Below, in pieces: positions 52,584-62,349 of a stretch of 64,000 bases of DNA (the stretch's first letter is position 1; each line of letters begins with the position of its first letter). Below the pieces are notes generated by a model, which was not told the DNA's origin, ran no database searches, and worked only from the letters and a program-made list of their open reading frames with translations. A program made the position numbers and the translations under genes. Source of the stretch: Acidimicrobiia bacterium (GTDB taxonomy: Bacteria; Actinomycetota; Acidimicrobiia; Spongiisociales; UBA11373); contig CP129495.1 of NCBI GenBank assembly GCA_030584185.1, positions 558,001 through 622,000 on the forward strand, given 5' to 3'.

Positions 52584-53618
52584 TCAGTTCGTGCCCGCCG
52601 TGGACGTGAGCACGTCCTGGAGAAGGTCGAACTCCTCCAGGCACCGCCCCGAACCGACCACGACGGAGTGAAGGGGCTGATCGGCGGTGATGACCGGGGT
52701 GCCGGTCTCGTTGGCGATGCGCACGTCAAGGCCGCGCAGCAGCGCCCCGCCGCCAGTGATGACGATCCCCCGCTCCATGACGTCGGCGGCAAGCTCCGGA
52801 GGCGTCTTGTCGAGACAGAACTTGACGGCGTCGATGATTCCCTGCACCGGCTCCTCGATCGCCTCACGGACCTCGGCGGCGGTGATCACCACCGTCTTGG
52901 GGAGTCCCGTCACCAGGTCGCGGCCGCGGATCTCGGCGTTCGGCTCGTCGCTGAACGGCCATGCGGAGCCGATGGCCATCTTCAGCTGCTCGGCGGTTCG
53001 GTCACCTAACAGCAGGTTGTGCTCCTTCTTCACCCAGTCGACGATCGCCTCGTCGAGTTCGTCGCCGCCGATACGGGCCGACTTGGCGACCACGATCCCG
53101 CCCAGCGAGATCACCGCCACCTCCGAAGTTCCGCCGCCGATGTCGACGATCACCGAGCCCGCCGGCTCGTGGACCGGGAGTCCCACCCCGATGGCGGCCG
53201 CCATGGGCTCCTCGATGGTGAAGGCGCGTCGGGCACCGGCGTGATACGCCGCCTCCTCGACCGCCCGGCGCTCGACACCGGTGATTCCGGATGGCACGCA
53301 GATGATGATCCTTGGTCGCGCCCAGCGGCGGGGCTGTACCTTCTTGATGAAGTAACGCAGCATCTTCTCGGTGATGTCGAAGTCGGCGATCACGCCGTCG
53401 CACAGCGGACGGATCGCCTGGATGTGCGACGGCGTACGCCCGATCATCCGCTTGGCCTCGAGACCGACCGCCAGTGCTCGATTGTCGCGGGTGTTGATCG
53501 CCACCACGGACGGCTCGTTGAGCACGATGCCTTGGCCGCGCAGATACACCAGGGTGTTGGCGGTTCCGAGATCGATCGCCATGTCGCGGGTGGCGAACGA
53601 GGCGAGGTTGGTGACCAT
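52584..53618 (-). CDS. mreB: Rod shape-determining protein MreB
   Basis: A 344-aa actin homologue. Phosphate loop 1 is IDLGTANTLVYL, loop 2 is VIVDIGGGTSEVAV and the adenosine motif is VITGGGALLRGLD. MreB filaments guide elongasome movement. It heads mreB-mreC-mreD-mrdA-rodA. The presence of the full set suggests a rod-shaped cell that grows by dispersed lateral synthesis, unlike the polar growth of mycobacteria. ATG 53618 with GGGAT upstream is chosen. Confidence 0.96.
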   Translation of the reverse strand: MVTNLASFATRDMAIDLGTANTLVYLRGQGIVLNEPSVVAINTRDNRALAVGLEAKRMIGRTPSHIQAIRPLCDGVIADFDITEKMLRYFIKKVQPRRWARPRIIICVPSGITGVERRAVEEAAYHAGARRAFTIEEPMAAAIGVGLPVHEPAGSVIVDIGGGTSEVAVISLGGIVVAKSARIGGDELDEAIVDWVKKEHNLLLGDRTAEQLKMAIGSAWPFSDEPNAEIRGRDLVTGLPKTVVITAAEVREAIEEPVQGIIDAVKFCLDKTPPELAADVMERGIVITGGGALLRGLDVRIANETGTPVITADQPLHSVVVGSGRCLEEFDLLQDVLTSTAGTN

Positions 53619-53645
53619 CAGTGGGATCCCTGTTGGGTTCTCGAG

Positions 53646-53651
53646 AGTGTA
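53646..53651 (-). promoter_or_regulatory. Possible -10 box of the mreB operon
   Basis: Minus-strand TACACT sits 28 bases upstream of the mreB ATG, between the ndk stop and mreB. The same hexamer occurs upstream of the RNase E/G gene. No convincing -35 is visible. Confidence 0.35.
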
Positions 53652-53664
53652 ATCCCCAACCGGG

Positions 53665-54063
53665 CTATGAGAAGAAGAGAGCAAGCTCCCGGGCGGCGCT
53701 CTCCGGAGAATCCGAACCGTGAACGATGTTCTCGGTGATCACCGTGGCGAGATCGCCGCGAAGGGTTCCTGGTGGTGCAGTCGCAGGATTGGTGGGACCC
53801 ATCAGGACTCGCACGATGGCGACGGCGTCGGGACCGGACCACTCCATCGCCACCACGGGCCCGCTGGTGATGAAGGCGACCAGATCGCCGAAGAACGGCT
53901 TGTCGACGTGCTCGGCGTAGTGGCGGCCCGCGAGGCCCTCATCGATGGTGAGCATCCGCATCCGCTCCAGGGTCAGACCCTTCCTCTCGAGACGCCCGAT
54001 CACATCGCCCACGAGGCGGCGGCGTACGCCGTCGGGCTTCACCATGACGAAGGTGTGTTCCAT
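53665..54063 (-). CDS. ndk: Nucleoside diphosphate kinase
   Basis: A 132-aa enzyme with TFVMVKPDGVRR at the N-terminus and the catalytic histidine in ENIVHGSDSPESA. Ndk balances nucleoside triphosphate pools through a phosphohistidine intermediate. The length is typical. It is 47 bases upstream of mreB. Confidence 0.95.
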   Translation of the reverse strand: MEHTFVMVKPDGVRRRLVGDVIGRLERKGLTLERMRMLTIDEGLAGRHYAEHVDKPFFGDLVAFITSGPVVAMEWSGPDAVAIVRVLMGPTNPATAPPGTLRGDLATVITENIVHGSDSPESAARELALFFS

Positions 54064-54161
54064 GCGGGCTCCAGGTTCGAGACGGCGGGAGGGTAGCGGG
54101 GTGACACGACCTTCGGTACGCCCCGGCCGGACGGGGCGACACGCGACACAGGGCTCTCAGG

Positions 54162-54273
54162 GTTTGCCCCCCTCCCGGCTTCGCCGTACTCCCCCCAGCG
54201 GGGGGAGGAACGCGCAGGCCCGACGGCAACATGCCCTCCCCGGGGAGGTGGCCCGAAGGGCCGGAGGGGGCAA
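54162..54273. repeat. Palindromic intergenic repeat (REP/BIME-like)
   Basis: A 112-bp GC-rich block between ndk and folC. Its ends form an imperfect inverted repeat (GTTTGCCCCCCTCC and GGAGGGGGCAAC). Inside are a perfect hairpin (CTCCCCCC-AGC-GGGGGGAG, 54189-54207) and a second palindrome (CCTCCCCGGGGAGG, 54235-54248). The pattern is that of dispersed REP-like or miniature transposable elements. Only one copy is seen in the window. Confidence 0.6.
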
Positions 54274-54298
54274 CTAACCGCTCGTGGCTCTCCCGTCC

Positions 54299-55576
54299 TC
54301 ATGCCAGGCCGAGAGTCCGCCTCGCCTCCCCAACCACGTAGATCGAACCTGTGACCAGCACCGGGCCGCCGGAACCCCTCGCCGCCGCCACCGCCCCGGC
54401 GACCGAGTCGTGGGCGGCGACCGGCACCCCGAGGTTCTCGAACACCAGGGAGGCCACCTCGCCGCCCGCCAACGCACGCGGGGTGCCGGCGGCCGCCACA
54501 TGAGCATCCCGGACCAAACCCCGAAGGGCGCCCAGCATCCGACCGATGTCCTTGTCCCGCATGGCACCGAACACCAGGGTCCAGGCCACCCCCGGGAACT
54601 CCTCGTGGAGGGAAGACGCCAGGGCCTCCATGCCCCCCGGGTTGTGGGCCCCGTCGAGCACCAGCAGCGGATCGCTGTCGACCACATCAAGGCGTCCAGG
54701 CGTCGTCACGGTCTGCGCAGCCCGATGCACCGCCCCCTCGTCCAGAGGGCGATCCAGAAGAGCCTCCACCGCTGCCACAGCCACGGCGAAGTTGGCCACC
54801 TGGTGGCGCCCACGCAGCCTCAGCTCGATATCGGAGTACCCACCGTGGACCCCGTGGAGGTCGAACTGCCAGCCACCGCCGCCAGCACGGGCACCGTCGG
54901 GACGAAACTCCTCCCCCAATCTGAACCAGCGTGCCTCCCGCTCGGCGGCAACCCTCCCCGCCACGGCCAGCGCATCCGGGTGGAGGTCCCCGGTGACCAG
55001 GTCGGCGCCGGTGTCGAGAATCGCCAGTTTCTCCTCGGCAATGGCGGTGATGGTGTCGCCCAGATACTCGGTGTGCTCCAGCGAGATGTTGGTGACCACC
55101 GCCACCTTCGAGTTAGCGGCGTTGGTTGCGTCCCACCGACCACCGAGCCCGGTCTCGATCACACCCACGTCGGCGGCCCCGTCGGCCAACCACCAGAACG
55201 CCAGCGCCGCCGTCACCTCGAAGTAGGTGACCGGTTCGAACCGCTCCTCGTAGAACTCGATGATGGGAGCAACCGATCCCATGGCCTCGGCGAACTGGTC
55301 GGCGGTCATGGGTGCGCCGTCCAGCTGGAAACGCTGCTCCACGGCATCGAGGTGGGGCGATGTGAACGAACCGGACCGCAGGCCGTGAGCGGCGACGATC
55401 GACTCCACCATGCGTGTGGTGGATGTCTTTCCGTTGCTGCCGGCGACGTGGACGATCGGGTACGCGGCGTCGGGCCGGGCCATCATGTCGAGCAGTCCCG
55501 TGATGCGTTCCAGCCCGGGCTTGACCCCGGTTCCGATCCTGCTGTCGAGGAAGTCGATGGCGGCGGGGTAGTCCAT
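54299..55576 (-). CDS. folC: Bifunctional folylpolyglutamate/dihydrofolate synthase
   Basis: A 425-aa Mur-ligase-type enzyme. The ATP P-loop is VAGSNGKTSTTRM, followed by the Omega loop region SPHLDAVEQRF, VIETGLGGRWDATNA and the C-terminal DGAHNPGGMEAL. FolC adds glutamates to folate and may also make dihydrofolate. ATG 55576 is preceded by GGTGAGG and lies four bases after the valS stop, a common gene pair. Confidence 0.94.
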   Translation of the reverse strand: MDYPAAIDFLDSRIGTGVKPGLERITGLLDMMARPDAAYPIVHVAGSNGKTSTTRMVESIVAAHGLRSGSFTSPHLDAVEQRFQLDGAPMTADQFAEAMGSVAPIIEFYEERFEPVTYFEVTAALAFWWLADGAADVGVIETGLGGRWDATNAANSKVAVVTNISLEHTEYLGDTITAIAEEKLAILDTGADLVTGDLHPDALAVAGRVAAEREARWFRLGEEFRPDGARAGGGGWQFDLHGVHGGYSDIELRLRGRHQVANFAVAVAAVEALLDRPLDEGAVHRAAQTVTTPGRLDVVDSDPLLVLDGAHNPGGMEALASSLHEEFPGVAWTLVFGAMRDKDIGRMLGALRGLVRDAHVAAAGTPRALAGGEVASLVFENLGVPVAAHDSVAGAVAAARGSGGPVLVTGSIYVVGEARRTLGLA

Positions 55577-55580
55577 GGCC

Positions 55581-58169
55581 TCACCCCAGGTCTGCGAGTT
55601 GAAGACGAAGCTTCTCGAGAACGGCCTCGATCTCGGTAACCCGTTGGCGCTCCTTCTCGACCACGGCTTCCGGTGCGCGCTCCACGAACTGGGGATTGCC
55701 CAGCTTGGCATGCGACCTGTCGAGTGCGCCGACCAGGTCGGCGATCTCGGTGTCGAGGCGGGCTCGCTCCGCCCCCACATCCACCACATCCTCGAGGGCG
55801 ATCAGCGCCTGTGCGGAACCGGCGACGACACGACTGAAGGCACCCTTCGGTGCGTCGGCGACGGCCCGAGGAGACACCCCGGCGAGGGCGACGAACTGCC
55901 GCCCCCACCACTCCCCGGCCAGACCCTCGGGATCGATGAGGAGGACGTCGAGCGGGCGTCGCGGAGACAGCCCGTGCTCGGCTCGAAAGCGCCTGATCCC
56001 CACGACCAGTTCGCGAAACTCATCGAACCCCGCCGGCGCCTCGACTTCGGGAGGCTCGGGCCACCGGGCAGAAGCGGCGAAGCCGTCGCCCACGAAGTGG
56101 CTCCACAGCTCCTCGGTCAGGTAGGGCATCGCCGGATGGAGCAGCAGCAGGAGGTCGCGCATGACCACCCCGAGCGCCTCCCCGACACCGCCGTCGTCGC
56201 CGTCGCGCAGCGGCGCCTTGGCCAGCTCGAGGAACCAGTCGAACACCTCGGACCAGGCGAACTTGTACAGGAGTCCGTAGGCGTCACCGAGGCGATACTC
56301 GTCGAGCATCCTGTCGAACTCGGCGCGCACGTGATGCAGCCGGGAGAGGATCCAGGAGGCCTCGGGACCGGGAGACTCGGGGTAGCCGCCGAAACTTGGA
56401 ACCGACCGCTCATCGAGATGGCCGAGAGCGAATCGAGCTGCGTTCCACACCTTGTTGCCGAAACGCCGGGCGGCGTCGACCCACTCGACCTGGAATGGGA
56501 CATCCTGACCGGGTGCGGCGGCAAGGATCAGCGCCAGCCTCAGGGCGTCGGCCCCATGCTCCTCGACCACTTCGAGAGGATCGACCGTGTTGCCCAGCGA
56601 CTTCGACATCTTTCGCCCGTCGCCGGCGCGGATGAGGCCATGGATGACCACATCCGAGAAGGGCTTGCTCCCCGTCAGATGCAGACCGAACTGGATCATC
56701 CGCGCCACCCAGAACGAGATGATGTCGTAACCGGTGACCAGCGTGGCGTTTGGGTAGAACCGGGCGTAATCGGCGGTGTCCTCGGGCCAGCCCAACGTGG
56801 AGAAGGGGAACAAGCCGGAGGAGAACCAGGTGTCGAGAACGTCTTCATCCTGGTGCAGTTCGGTAGATCCGCAACCACACGTCGACGGGTCTTCGATGGA
56901 CACGATCGTCCCGCCACAGGAGTCGCAGTACCACGCCGGGATCCGATGGCCCCACCAGATCTGGCGGGAGATGCACCAGTCCCGAAGGTTCTCCAGCCAG
57001 TTGAGGTAGGTCTTCTCCCACCGTTCCGGAACGAATCGAATGTCGCCGGTCGTCACGGCCGCGATCGCCGGGCCGACGAGCGGACCCACCTTCACGAACC
57101 ACTGTTCCGACAGGAAGGGCTCGACCACGGTGTGACATCGCTGGCAGTGCCCTACCGAATGTGGGTGATCCTCGACACCCACCAGCACGCCTTCGGCCTC
57201 CAGCGCCTCCTTGACCGCCCGGCGGGCTTCGACGCGGTCCAGTCCGGCGAAGGGACCGCCCTCCTCGGTGATGGCGCCGCCCTCGTCGATGACGACGGGT
57301 GCCTCGAGGCCGTGGCGCTGTCCGATCTCGAAGTCGGTTGCATCGTGTGCCGGCGTCACCTTCACCGCACCGGTGCCGAAGCCGGGATCCACCGCATCGT
57401 CGGCGACCACTGGGATCTCTCGGCCCAGCAGGGGGAGCCGCACGGTGCGTCCGACCGCTGAGCGGTAGCGTTCGTCGCCCGGGTGCACCGCCACGGCCGT
57501 GTCGCCGAGCATCGTCTCCGCCCTGGTCGTGGCCACCTCGATTCCACCATCGCCGTCGGCGAACGGATACCGGATCCGAACCAGCTCGCCCTGCTCCTCC
57601 TCGTGTTCCACCTCGACGTCGCTCAGGGCGGTGCGATCGCGCGGGCACCAGTTGATGATGCGGCGACCCCGGTAGATCAGACCCTCGTGATAGAGATCGA
57701 CGAACACCTTGCGCACGGCGGCGGAGAGACCATCGTCCATCGTGAAACGCTCCCGCGACCAATCGGTGGAGAAGCCCATCCGCCTGATCTGCTCGGTGAT
57801 CCTGCCACCCGACTTGGCCTTCCAGGCCCAGACCTGCTCGATGAAACGCTCTCGCCCCAACTCCTCACGGGTCACGCCCTCGCGGGCCAACTCGCGCTCG
57901 ACGACGATCTGCGTGGCGATACCGGCGTGGTCGGTACCCGGCAACCACAGGGCGGCGTACCCCTGCATGCGCTTGCGCCGGATGATGACGTCCTGGATCG
58001 TCTGATCCAGGGCATGACCCATGTGGAGCGAACCGGTGACGTTTGGTGGCGGGATGACGATGCAGTACGGATCGCCGTCCGGGTTGACCTCAGGTCGAAA
58101 GACCCCGGCAGCCTCCCAACGGGGATACCACCGCGCCTCGACGCGCCTCGGGTCGTACGCCGGATCCAT
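55581..58169 (-). CDS. valS: Valyl-tRNA synthetase
   Basis: An 862-aa class I synthetase. The HIGH motif is SLHMGHALDQ near residue 45, the KMSKS motif is GRKMSKSLGNTVDP, and the editing domain holds ATTRAETMLGDTAVAVHP. A C-terminal coiled coil (about residues 795-860, ERARLDTEIADLVGALDR) contacts the tRNA, as in bacterial ValRS. It precedes folC. Confidence 0.96.
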   Translation of the reverse strand: MDPAYDPRRVEARWYPRWEAAGVFRPEVNPDGDPYCIVIPPPNVTGSLHMGHALDQTIQDVIIRRKRMQGYAALWLPGTDHAGIATQIVVERELAREGVTREELGRERFIEQVWAWKAKSGGRITEQIRRMGFSTDWSRERFTMDDGLSAAVRKVFVDLYHEGLIYRGRRIINWCPRDRTALSDVEVEHEEEQGELVRIRYPFADGDGGIEVATTRAETMLGDTAVAVHPGDERYRSAVGRTVRLPLLGREIPVVADDAVDPGFGTGAVKVTPAHDATDFEIGQRHGLEAPVVIDEGGAITEEGGPFAGLDRVEARRAVKEALEAEGVLVGVEDHPHSVGHCQRCHTVVEPFLSEQWFVKVGPLVGPAIAAVTTGDIRFVPERWEKTYLNWLENLRDWCISRQIWWGHRIPAWYCDSCGGTIVSIEDPSTCGCGSTELHQDEDVLDTWFSSGLFPFSTLGWPEDTADYARFYPNATLVTGYDIISFWVARMIQFGLHLTGSKPFSDVVIHGLIRAGDGRKMSKSLGNTVDPLEVVEEHGADALRLALILAAAPGQDVPFQVEWVDAARRFGNKVWNAARFALGHLDERSVPSFGGYPESPGPEASWILSRLHHVRAEFDRMLDEYRLGDAYGLLYKFAWSEVFDWFLELAKAPLRDGDDGGVGEALGVVMRDLLLLLHPAMPYLTEELWSHFVGDGFAASARWPEPPEVEAPAGFDEFRELVVGIRRFRAEHGLSPRRPLDVLLIDPEGLAGEWWGRQFVALAGVSPRAVADAPKGAFSRVVAGSAQALIALEDVVDVGAERARLDTEIADLVGALDRSHAKLGNPQFVERAPEAVVEKERQRVTEIEAVLEKLRLQLADLG

Positions 58170-58217
58170 CGGTACCCCGTGCCATGATGAGGACAGTCTA
58201 GGAGAACGACGCCGGGC

Positions 58218-59486
58218 TCAGGCGCTGCGCTCCTCCGGCAGCTTCTTGGCGATGTCCTGCATCGGAACCAGCGTCGGGTTGACCCGCTCCCGCACCACGT
58301 CGCCGTCGATCAGCACGCGAGCGACGTCATGGCGCGAAGGCAGCTCGTACATGGTGTTGAGCAAGACCTCCTCGAGGATTGCCCGCAGGCCTCGAGCGCC
58401 GGTGCCACGCAACAGGGCTTGGTCTGCGACCGCCTCGAGCGAGTCGTCGGTGAACATCAGCTCCACACCGTCCATCTCGAAGAACTTGCGGTACTGCTTC
58501 ACCAGGGCGTTCTTCGGCGCGGTGAGAACCTGCACCATCTGGTCCCGGTCGAGGTCGTCGACCGTGGAGACCACCGGCAGCCGGCCGATGAACTCGGGGA
58601 TCAATCCGAACGACATCAGGTCTTCGGGGAGCACCTGGGACAGCGTCGAGCCATCGCGCGTCTTCTTCGAGTGGACGTGGGCGTCGAACCCGATCGCCCT
58701 CTTGCCGATGCGCGACTCGATGATGTGCTCCAGCCCGCTGAAGGCGCCCCCACAGATGAACAGCATGTTGGTGGTGTCCACCTGCAGGAACTCCTGGTGC
58801 GGGTGCTTGCGCCCCCCCTGGGGAGGCACCGAGGCGACCGTGCCCTCGAGGATCTTGAGGAGGGCCTGTTGAACGCCCTCTCCGGAGACGTCGCGTGTGA
58901 TCGACGGGTTCTCCGCCTTGCGAGCGATCTTGTCGATCTCGTCGATGTAGATGATCCCGGTCTCGGCCCGCTTGATGTCGAAGTCCGCCGCCTGGATCAG
59001 CTTGAGGAGGATGTTCTCGACGTCTTCACCCACGTACCCGGCCTCGGTCAGTGCGGTGGCATCGGCGATGGCGAAGGGCACGTTGAGCATCCGGGCCAGG
59101 GTCTGGGCGAGCAGGGTCTTCCCCGACCCGGTGGGTCCGATGAGCAGGATGTTCGACTTGGAGAGCTCGATGTCGTCCTTGGCCCGCTGCCCCGAGCGGA
59201 CGCGCTTGTAGTGGTTGTACACGGCAACGGCCAGGACCCGCTTGGCCCGATCCTGCCCGACCACGTAGTCGTCGAGGAAGGCGTTGATCTCGGTCGGCTT
59301 GGGAAGCTCGGCGAAGGGGGTCTCCTCGGTGCCGGCGAGCTCCTCCTCGATGATCTCGGTACACAGGTCGATGCACTCGTCGCAGATGTACACGCCGGGA
59401 CCGGCGATCAGCTTCTTCACCTGCTTCTGCGACTTGCCGCAGAAGGAGCACTTGAGGAGGTCGCCCCCCTCGCCGAACTTGGTCAT
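58218..59486 (-). CDS. clpX: ClpX, ATPase subunit of the ClpXP protease
   Basis: A 422-aa AAA+ unfoldase. The N-terminal C4 zinc-binding domain is [10 protein letters not shown] and ICDECIDLC. Walker A is [12 protein letters not shown], the pore loop is GYVG, Walker B is [10 protein letters not shown], and the loop that docks on ClpP contains IGF (RAIGFDAHV). It lies 20 bases downstream of clpP, the usual tig-clpP-clpX order. Confidence 0.96.
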   Translation of the reverse strand: MTKFGEGGDLLKCSFCGKSQKQVKKLIAGPGVYICDECIDLCTEIIEEELAGTEETPFAELPKPTEINAFLDDYVVGQDRAKRVLAVAVYNHYKRVRSGQRAKDDIELSKSNILLIGPTGSGKTLLAQTLARMLNVPFAIADATALTEAGYVGEDVENILLKLIQAADFDIKRAETGIIYIDEIDKIARKAENPSITRDVSGEGVQQALLKILEGTVASVPPQGGRKHPHQEFLQVDTTNMLFICGGAFSGLEHIIESRIGKRAIGFDAHVHSKKTRDGSTLSQVLPEDLMSFGLIPEFIGRLPVVSTVDDLDRDQMVQVLTAPKNALVKQYRKFFEMDGVELMFTDDSLEAVADQALLRGTGARGLRAILEEVLLNTMYELPSRHDVARVLIDGDVVRERVNPTLVPMQDIAKKLPEERSA

Positions 59487-59506
59487 GACCCCGGGACCAC
59501 CTTCCG

Positions 59507-60124
59507 TCAGTTGGCAACCGCTCGCAGGGAGCGTCCCTCCAGGACCTCGTCCACGACTCCGTAGGCACGCGCTTCGTCAGCGGTCATCCAGAAGTCGCGG
59601 TCGGTGTCCATGCGGATCTTGTCCAGCTCCTGGCCGGTGTGGGCGGCGAGGATCTGGTTCATGTCCTCCTTGACCCGGATGATCTCCCGGGCATGGATCT
59701 CGATGTCGGTCGCCTGACCTTCGAGACCTCCAATGTGGGGCTGATGCAGCATCACCCTGGCGTGGGGAAGCGCGTAACGCTTGCCCTTGGCGCCGGCAGC
59801 CAGCAGCACCGCTGCCGCCGAGGCCGCCTGACCCATGCAGTAGGTGGCCACGTCGGGCTTGATGAAGTTCATCGTGTCGTAGATGGCCATCAGCGACGTG
59901 ATGGCCCCGCCTGGTGAGTTGATGTACAGGGCGATGTCCTTGTCCGGATCCTCACCCTCCAGGTGGAGCAGCTGGGCCATGATCAGGTTGGCGACGGTGT
60001 CGTCGATCGGTGTGCCCAGGAAGATGATCCGGTCCTTCAGCAACCGGCTGTATATGTCGAACGCTCGCTCACCGCGGCTGGTCTGCTCGACCACCGTGGG
60101 GACCAGATAGCTGCTCTCGATCAT
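59507..60124 (-). CDS. clpP: ATP-dependent Clp protease proteolytic subunit
   Basis: A 205-aa serine peptidase. The catalytic serine is in [12 protein letters not shown] and the catalytic histidine in [11 protein letters not shown]. Only one clpP is present here, whereas many Actinobacteria have clpP1-clpP2 in tandem; a second copy may be elsewhere. The ATG at 60124 overlaps the tig stop (ATGA). Confidence 0.95.
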   Translation of the reverse strand: MIESSYLVPTVVEQTSRGERAFDIYSRLLKDRIIFLGTPIDDTVANLIMAQLLHLEGEDPDKDIALYINSPGGAITSLMAIYDTMNFIKPDVATYCMGQAASAAAVLLAAGAKGKRYALPHARVMLHQPHIGGLEGQATDIEIHAREIIRVKEDMNQILAAHTGQELDKIRMDTDRDFWMTADEARAYGVVDEVLEGRSLRAVAN

Positions 60125-61536
60125 TCTTGAACCTCCACGGGCTCGGGCCCGTCTTCGTCTTCTACGAGGGCCGATCCATCCGGTTCGGTCCCCTCTTCGG
60201 CGTCTTTCGGCCCGTCGCTTCCGTGGCGGGCGGGCAATTCGACGGCAGCACCGCCGGCATCGACGGGAACCACGAGGTCGAGGATCCGGTCGACCGCCTT
60301 GCGCCGCAGGATATCACCGGCCAGTGCCACAACCCCATCACCTCGCGTCAGCGCCTCCAGGTACTCGTCGGCCGGAACCTTCGCCGCCCTCGCCAGGGTG
60401 TTCACGGCGTGCTCCAACTCCTCGGCGGTGACCGTGATTCCCTCCTGGTCGGCCACCGACTCGAGCAGCACACGCGTCTTGAGATTGAGCACCGCCTGCG
60501 ACCTGAGATCGGCGACGAACGCCGACTCGTCCTGCCCGGTGAGCTGGAGGTACTGATCGAGCCCCACCCCCTGACCCTCGAGCCGATGAGCGAACCGGTG
60601 CAGGACCGACTCCATCTCGGCGTCGACGAGCGCTTCGGGGACATCCAACGACATGGCGTCGATGAGGTCCGCCAGGACGCGTTCTTCGACCTGTCTCCAA
60701 GCCGATCTACGCCGGATGTCGGTCATCTGCTCCATGAGGTCGGACCGCATCGCCTCCACACCCTCGAGACCGGAGACCTCGGCCACCCACTCGTCGGACA
60801 CGACGGGGAGCCGCTTGGCCTTGACCTGCTTCACCAGGATGCGAACGCCGACCTCCTCCCCCGCCTCGGGACCGAGCCCCTCGGGCAGTCGAGACTGGAA
60901 GGAGACGATGGATCCGGCCCCGGCCCCCCGAAGGGACTCGTCCATGCCCTCCAGGAAGCTGCCGGAACCGATCTCGTAGAGGAGGTCCTTGGCGGAGCCC
61001 GGGGCGTACTCGCTTCCGGCCAGGGTGGTCGCCACGTCGATCAGAACGAAGTCGCCGTCGAATCCTTCACGCCCCACATCCTCGAGAGTGGCGAACTGGT
61101 GCCGCATCCTTTCGATCTGTTCGTCCACGTCCTCTGGGCCCACCTCCGGGATCTCCACCGCGACGGACTTCCCGGCGTACTCGGGCACCTCGTCGAGGGT
61201 CGGCCACAGCGTCACCTGGACCTTGACGGCCACCTCACCGTCGGCATCGGCGATGTCGATCACACGGGGGGTGACCGCCGGTTGGAGACCGGCCTCGTCC
61301 AGTGCAGCCGTCACCACAGGGGGGAGAGCCTCCTCGATCGCCTCGCGGCGGAACTGCTCGGCCCCGATCATCGACTCCACGACCTTCACCGGGGCCTTCC
61401 CCGGCCTGAATCCCTTGACCTTGGCGTCCTGGGACAGGCGCGCAGCCGCCTTGCGGCGGCCCGTCTCGATCGCCTCGGGCGGGAGCGTCACCGTCACCGC
61501 CCGCTCGAAGCGGCCGACCTCTGTCACCTCGACCAC
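60121..61536 (-). CDS. tig: Trigger factor
   Basis: A 471-aa ribosome-bound chaperone. The ribosome-docking signature is [15 protein letters not shown] in the N-terminal domain. A FKBP-like domain (about residues 160-245) and the long helical C-terminal domain follow, then a highly acidic tail (about 30 residues). GTG 61536 is chosen because GGGAG is upstream and the N-terminus [17 protein letters not shown] fits the family. It heads tig-clpP-clpX. Confidence 0.93.
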   Translation of the reverse strand: MVEVTEVGRFERAVTVTLPPEAIETGRRKAAARLSQDAKVKGFRPGKAPVKVVESMIGAEQFRREAIEEALPPVVTAALDEAGLQPAVTPRVIDIADADGEVAVKVQVTLWPTLDEVPEYAGKSVAVEIPEVGPEDVDEQIERMRHQFATLEDVGREGFDGDFVLIDVATTLAGSEYAPGSAKDLLYEIGSGSFLEGMDESLRGAGAGSIVSFQSRLPEGLGPEAGEEVGVRILVKQVKAKRLPVVSDEWVAEVSGLEGVEAMRSDLMEQMTDIRRRSAWRQVEERVLADLIDAMSLDVPEALVDAEMESVLHRFAHRLEGQGVGLDQYLQLTGQDESAFVADLRSQAVLNLKTRVLLESVADQEGITVTAEELEHAVNTLARAAKVPADEYLEALTRGDGVVALAGDILRRKAVDRILDLVVPVDAGGAAVELPARHGSDGPKDAEEGTEPDGSALVEDEDGPEPVEVQE

Positions 61537-61569
61537 GGGGGCTCCCTTCCTGGGAATAGACGAACGACG

Positions 61570-61594
61570 ACGGGACGATCGTTGATCGTCCCGT
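61570..61594 (-). terminator. Strong hairpin between tRNA-His and tig
   Basis: Perfect 11-bp stem (ACGGGACGATC / GATCGTCCCGT) with a three-base loop, just downstream of tRNA-His and upstream of tig. It most likely ends the Pro-Gly-Arg-His tRNA transcript. There is no T-run on the minus strand; on the plus strand TTTC follows. Confidence 0.6.
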
Positions 61595-61599
61595 TTCGG

Positions 61600-61675
61600 G
61601 GTGACCGAGGGGACTTGAACCCCCGACCTCCAGGGCCACAACCTGGCGCTCTAACCAAACTGAGCTACGGCCACC
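61600..61675 (-). tRNA. tRNA-His (anticodon GTG)
   Basis: 76 nt including the extra 5' G (G-1) that pairs with discriminator C73, the identity mark of histidine tRNAs. Acceptor GTGGCCG pairs with CGGTCAC; anticodon stem CCAGG/CCTGG encloses TTGTGGC. No CCA is encoded. Confidence 0.94.
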
Positions 61676-61695
61676 ATGCCAGAGGCCCGGTGGAG

Positions 61696-61768
61696 TGCCC
61701 CCGGAGGGATTCGAACCCCCGACCAAGAGCTTAGAAGGCTCCTGCTCTGTCCCCTGAGCTACGGGGGC
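61696..61768 (-). tRNA. tRNA-Arg (anticodon TCT)
   Basis: 73 nt. Acceptor GCCCCCG pairs with CGGGGGC. The anticodon loop is CTTCTAA, giving TCT. The T-loop is TTCGAAT. No CCA is encoded. Confidence 0.94.
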
Positions 61769-61803
61769 GACATGGCGCCGGGCGCCATCCACCGGGACCG
61801 CTG

Positions 61804-61875
<72 letters not shown>

Positions 61876-61950
61876 GCGAATCCCACCGCAGGATAGTTTC
61901 GCCGCGCCGCCATCGGCACTTCCGCCCGGGCGACCCGGATACGACGCTCG

Positions 61951-62024
61951 TCGGGCTGGCCGGATTCGAACCGACGACCCCCTGCTCCCAAAGCAGGTGC
62001 GCTACCAAGCTGCGCCACAGCCCG
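61951..62024 (-). tRNA. tRNA-Pro (anticodon TGG)
   Basis: 74 nt. Acceptor CGGGCTG pairs with CAGCCCG, with the C1-G72 pair typical of proline tRNAs. The anticodon stem CCTGC/GCAGG encloses TTTGGGA, giving TGG. It is the first of the four minus-strand tRNAs. Confidence 0.94.
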
Positions 62025-62090
62025 CCGTCCCATTGTGCCAAACCCGGGGCGGTTCCGAGTGATCCGTGGGTCGGGGCTATCCTCCACGAC

Positions 62091-62162
62091 GGGTCGCTAG
62101 CTCAACGGCAGAGCATCGGACTCTTAATCCGCAGGTTCAGGGTTCGAATCCCTGGCGACCCA
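62091..62162 (+). tRNA. tRNA-Lys (anticodon CTT)
   Basis: 72 nt. Acceptor GGGTCGC pairs with GCGACCC. The anticodon stem TCGGA/TCCGC encloses CTCTTAA, giving CTT. The T-loop is TTCGAAT. It is divergent from tRNA-Pro. Confidence 0.93.
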
Positions 62163-62181
62163 CTTCCCTCGGGGATGGCTG

Positions 62182-62266
62182 GCGGGTGTAGCCGAATCGG
62201 TACAGGCGCCGGACTTAGGATCCGGTGGGCTTCGGCCCGTTGTGGGTTCGAGTCCCACCGCCCGCA
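62182..62266 (+). tRNA. tRNA-Leu (anticodon TAG)
   Basis: 85 nt with a long variable arm, as in class II tRNAs. Acceptor GCGGGTG pairs with CGCCCGC with one G-U pair; the anticodon stem CCGGA/TCCGG encloses CTTAGGA, giving TAG. It is 19 bases behind tRNA-Lys. Confidence 0.93.
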
Positions 62267-62349
62267 CTCGGTCGCCACCGTCGCGGCCCACGACTGAGGA
62301 CCGCGATCGGTGCCCACCGGCCGGGCGTTCGGCAGGGCCCCCGGCTGGC

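Noticed and set aside
55575-57461. Long plus-strand open frame of about 630 codons opposite valS
   Set aside because: Antisense to conserved valS codons; composition is that of a GC-rich complementary strand.
57600-58217. T-box or other riboswitch upstream of valS or leuS
   Set aside because: The upstream gaps are only about 50 bases in each case and show no T-box sequence.
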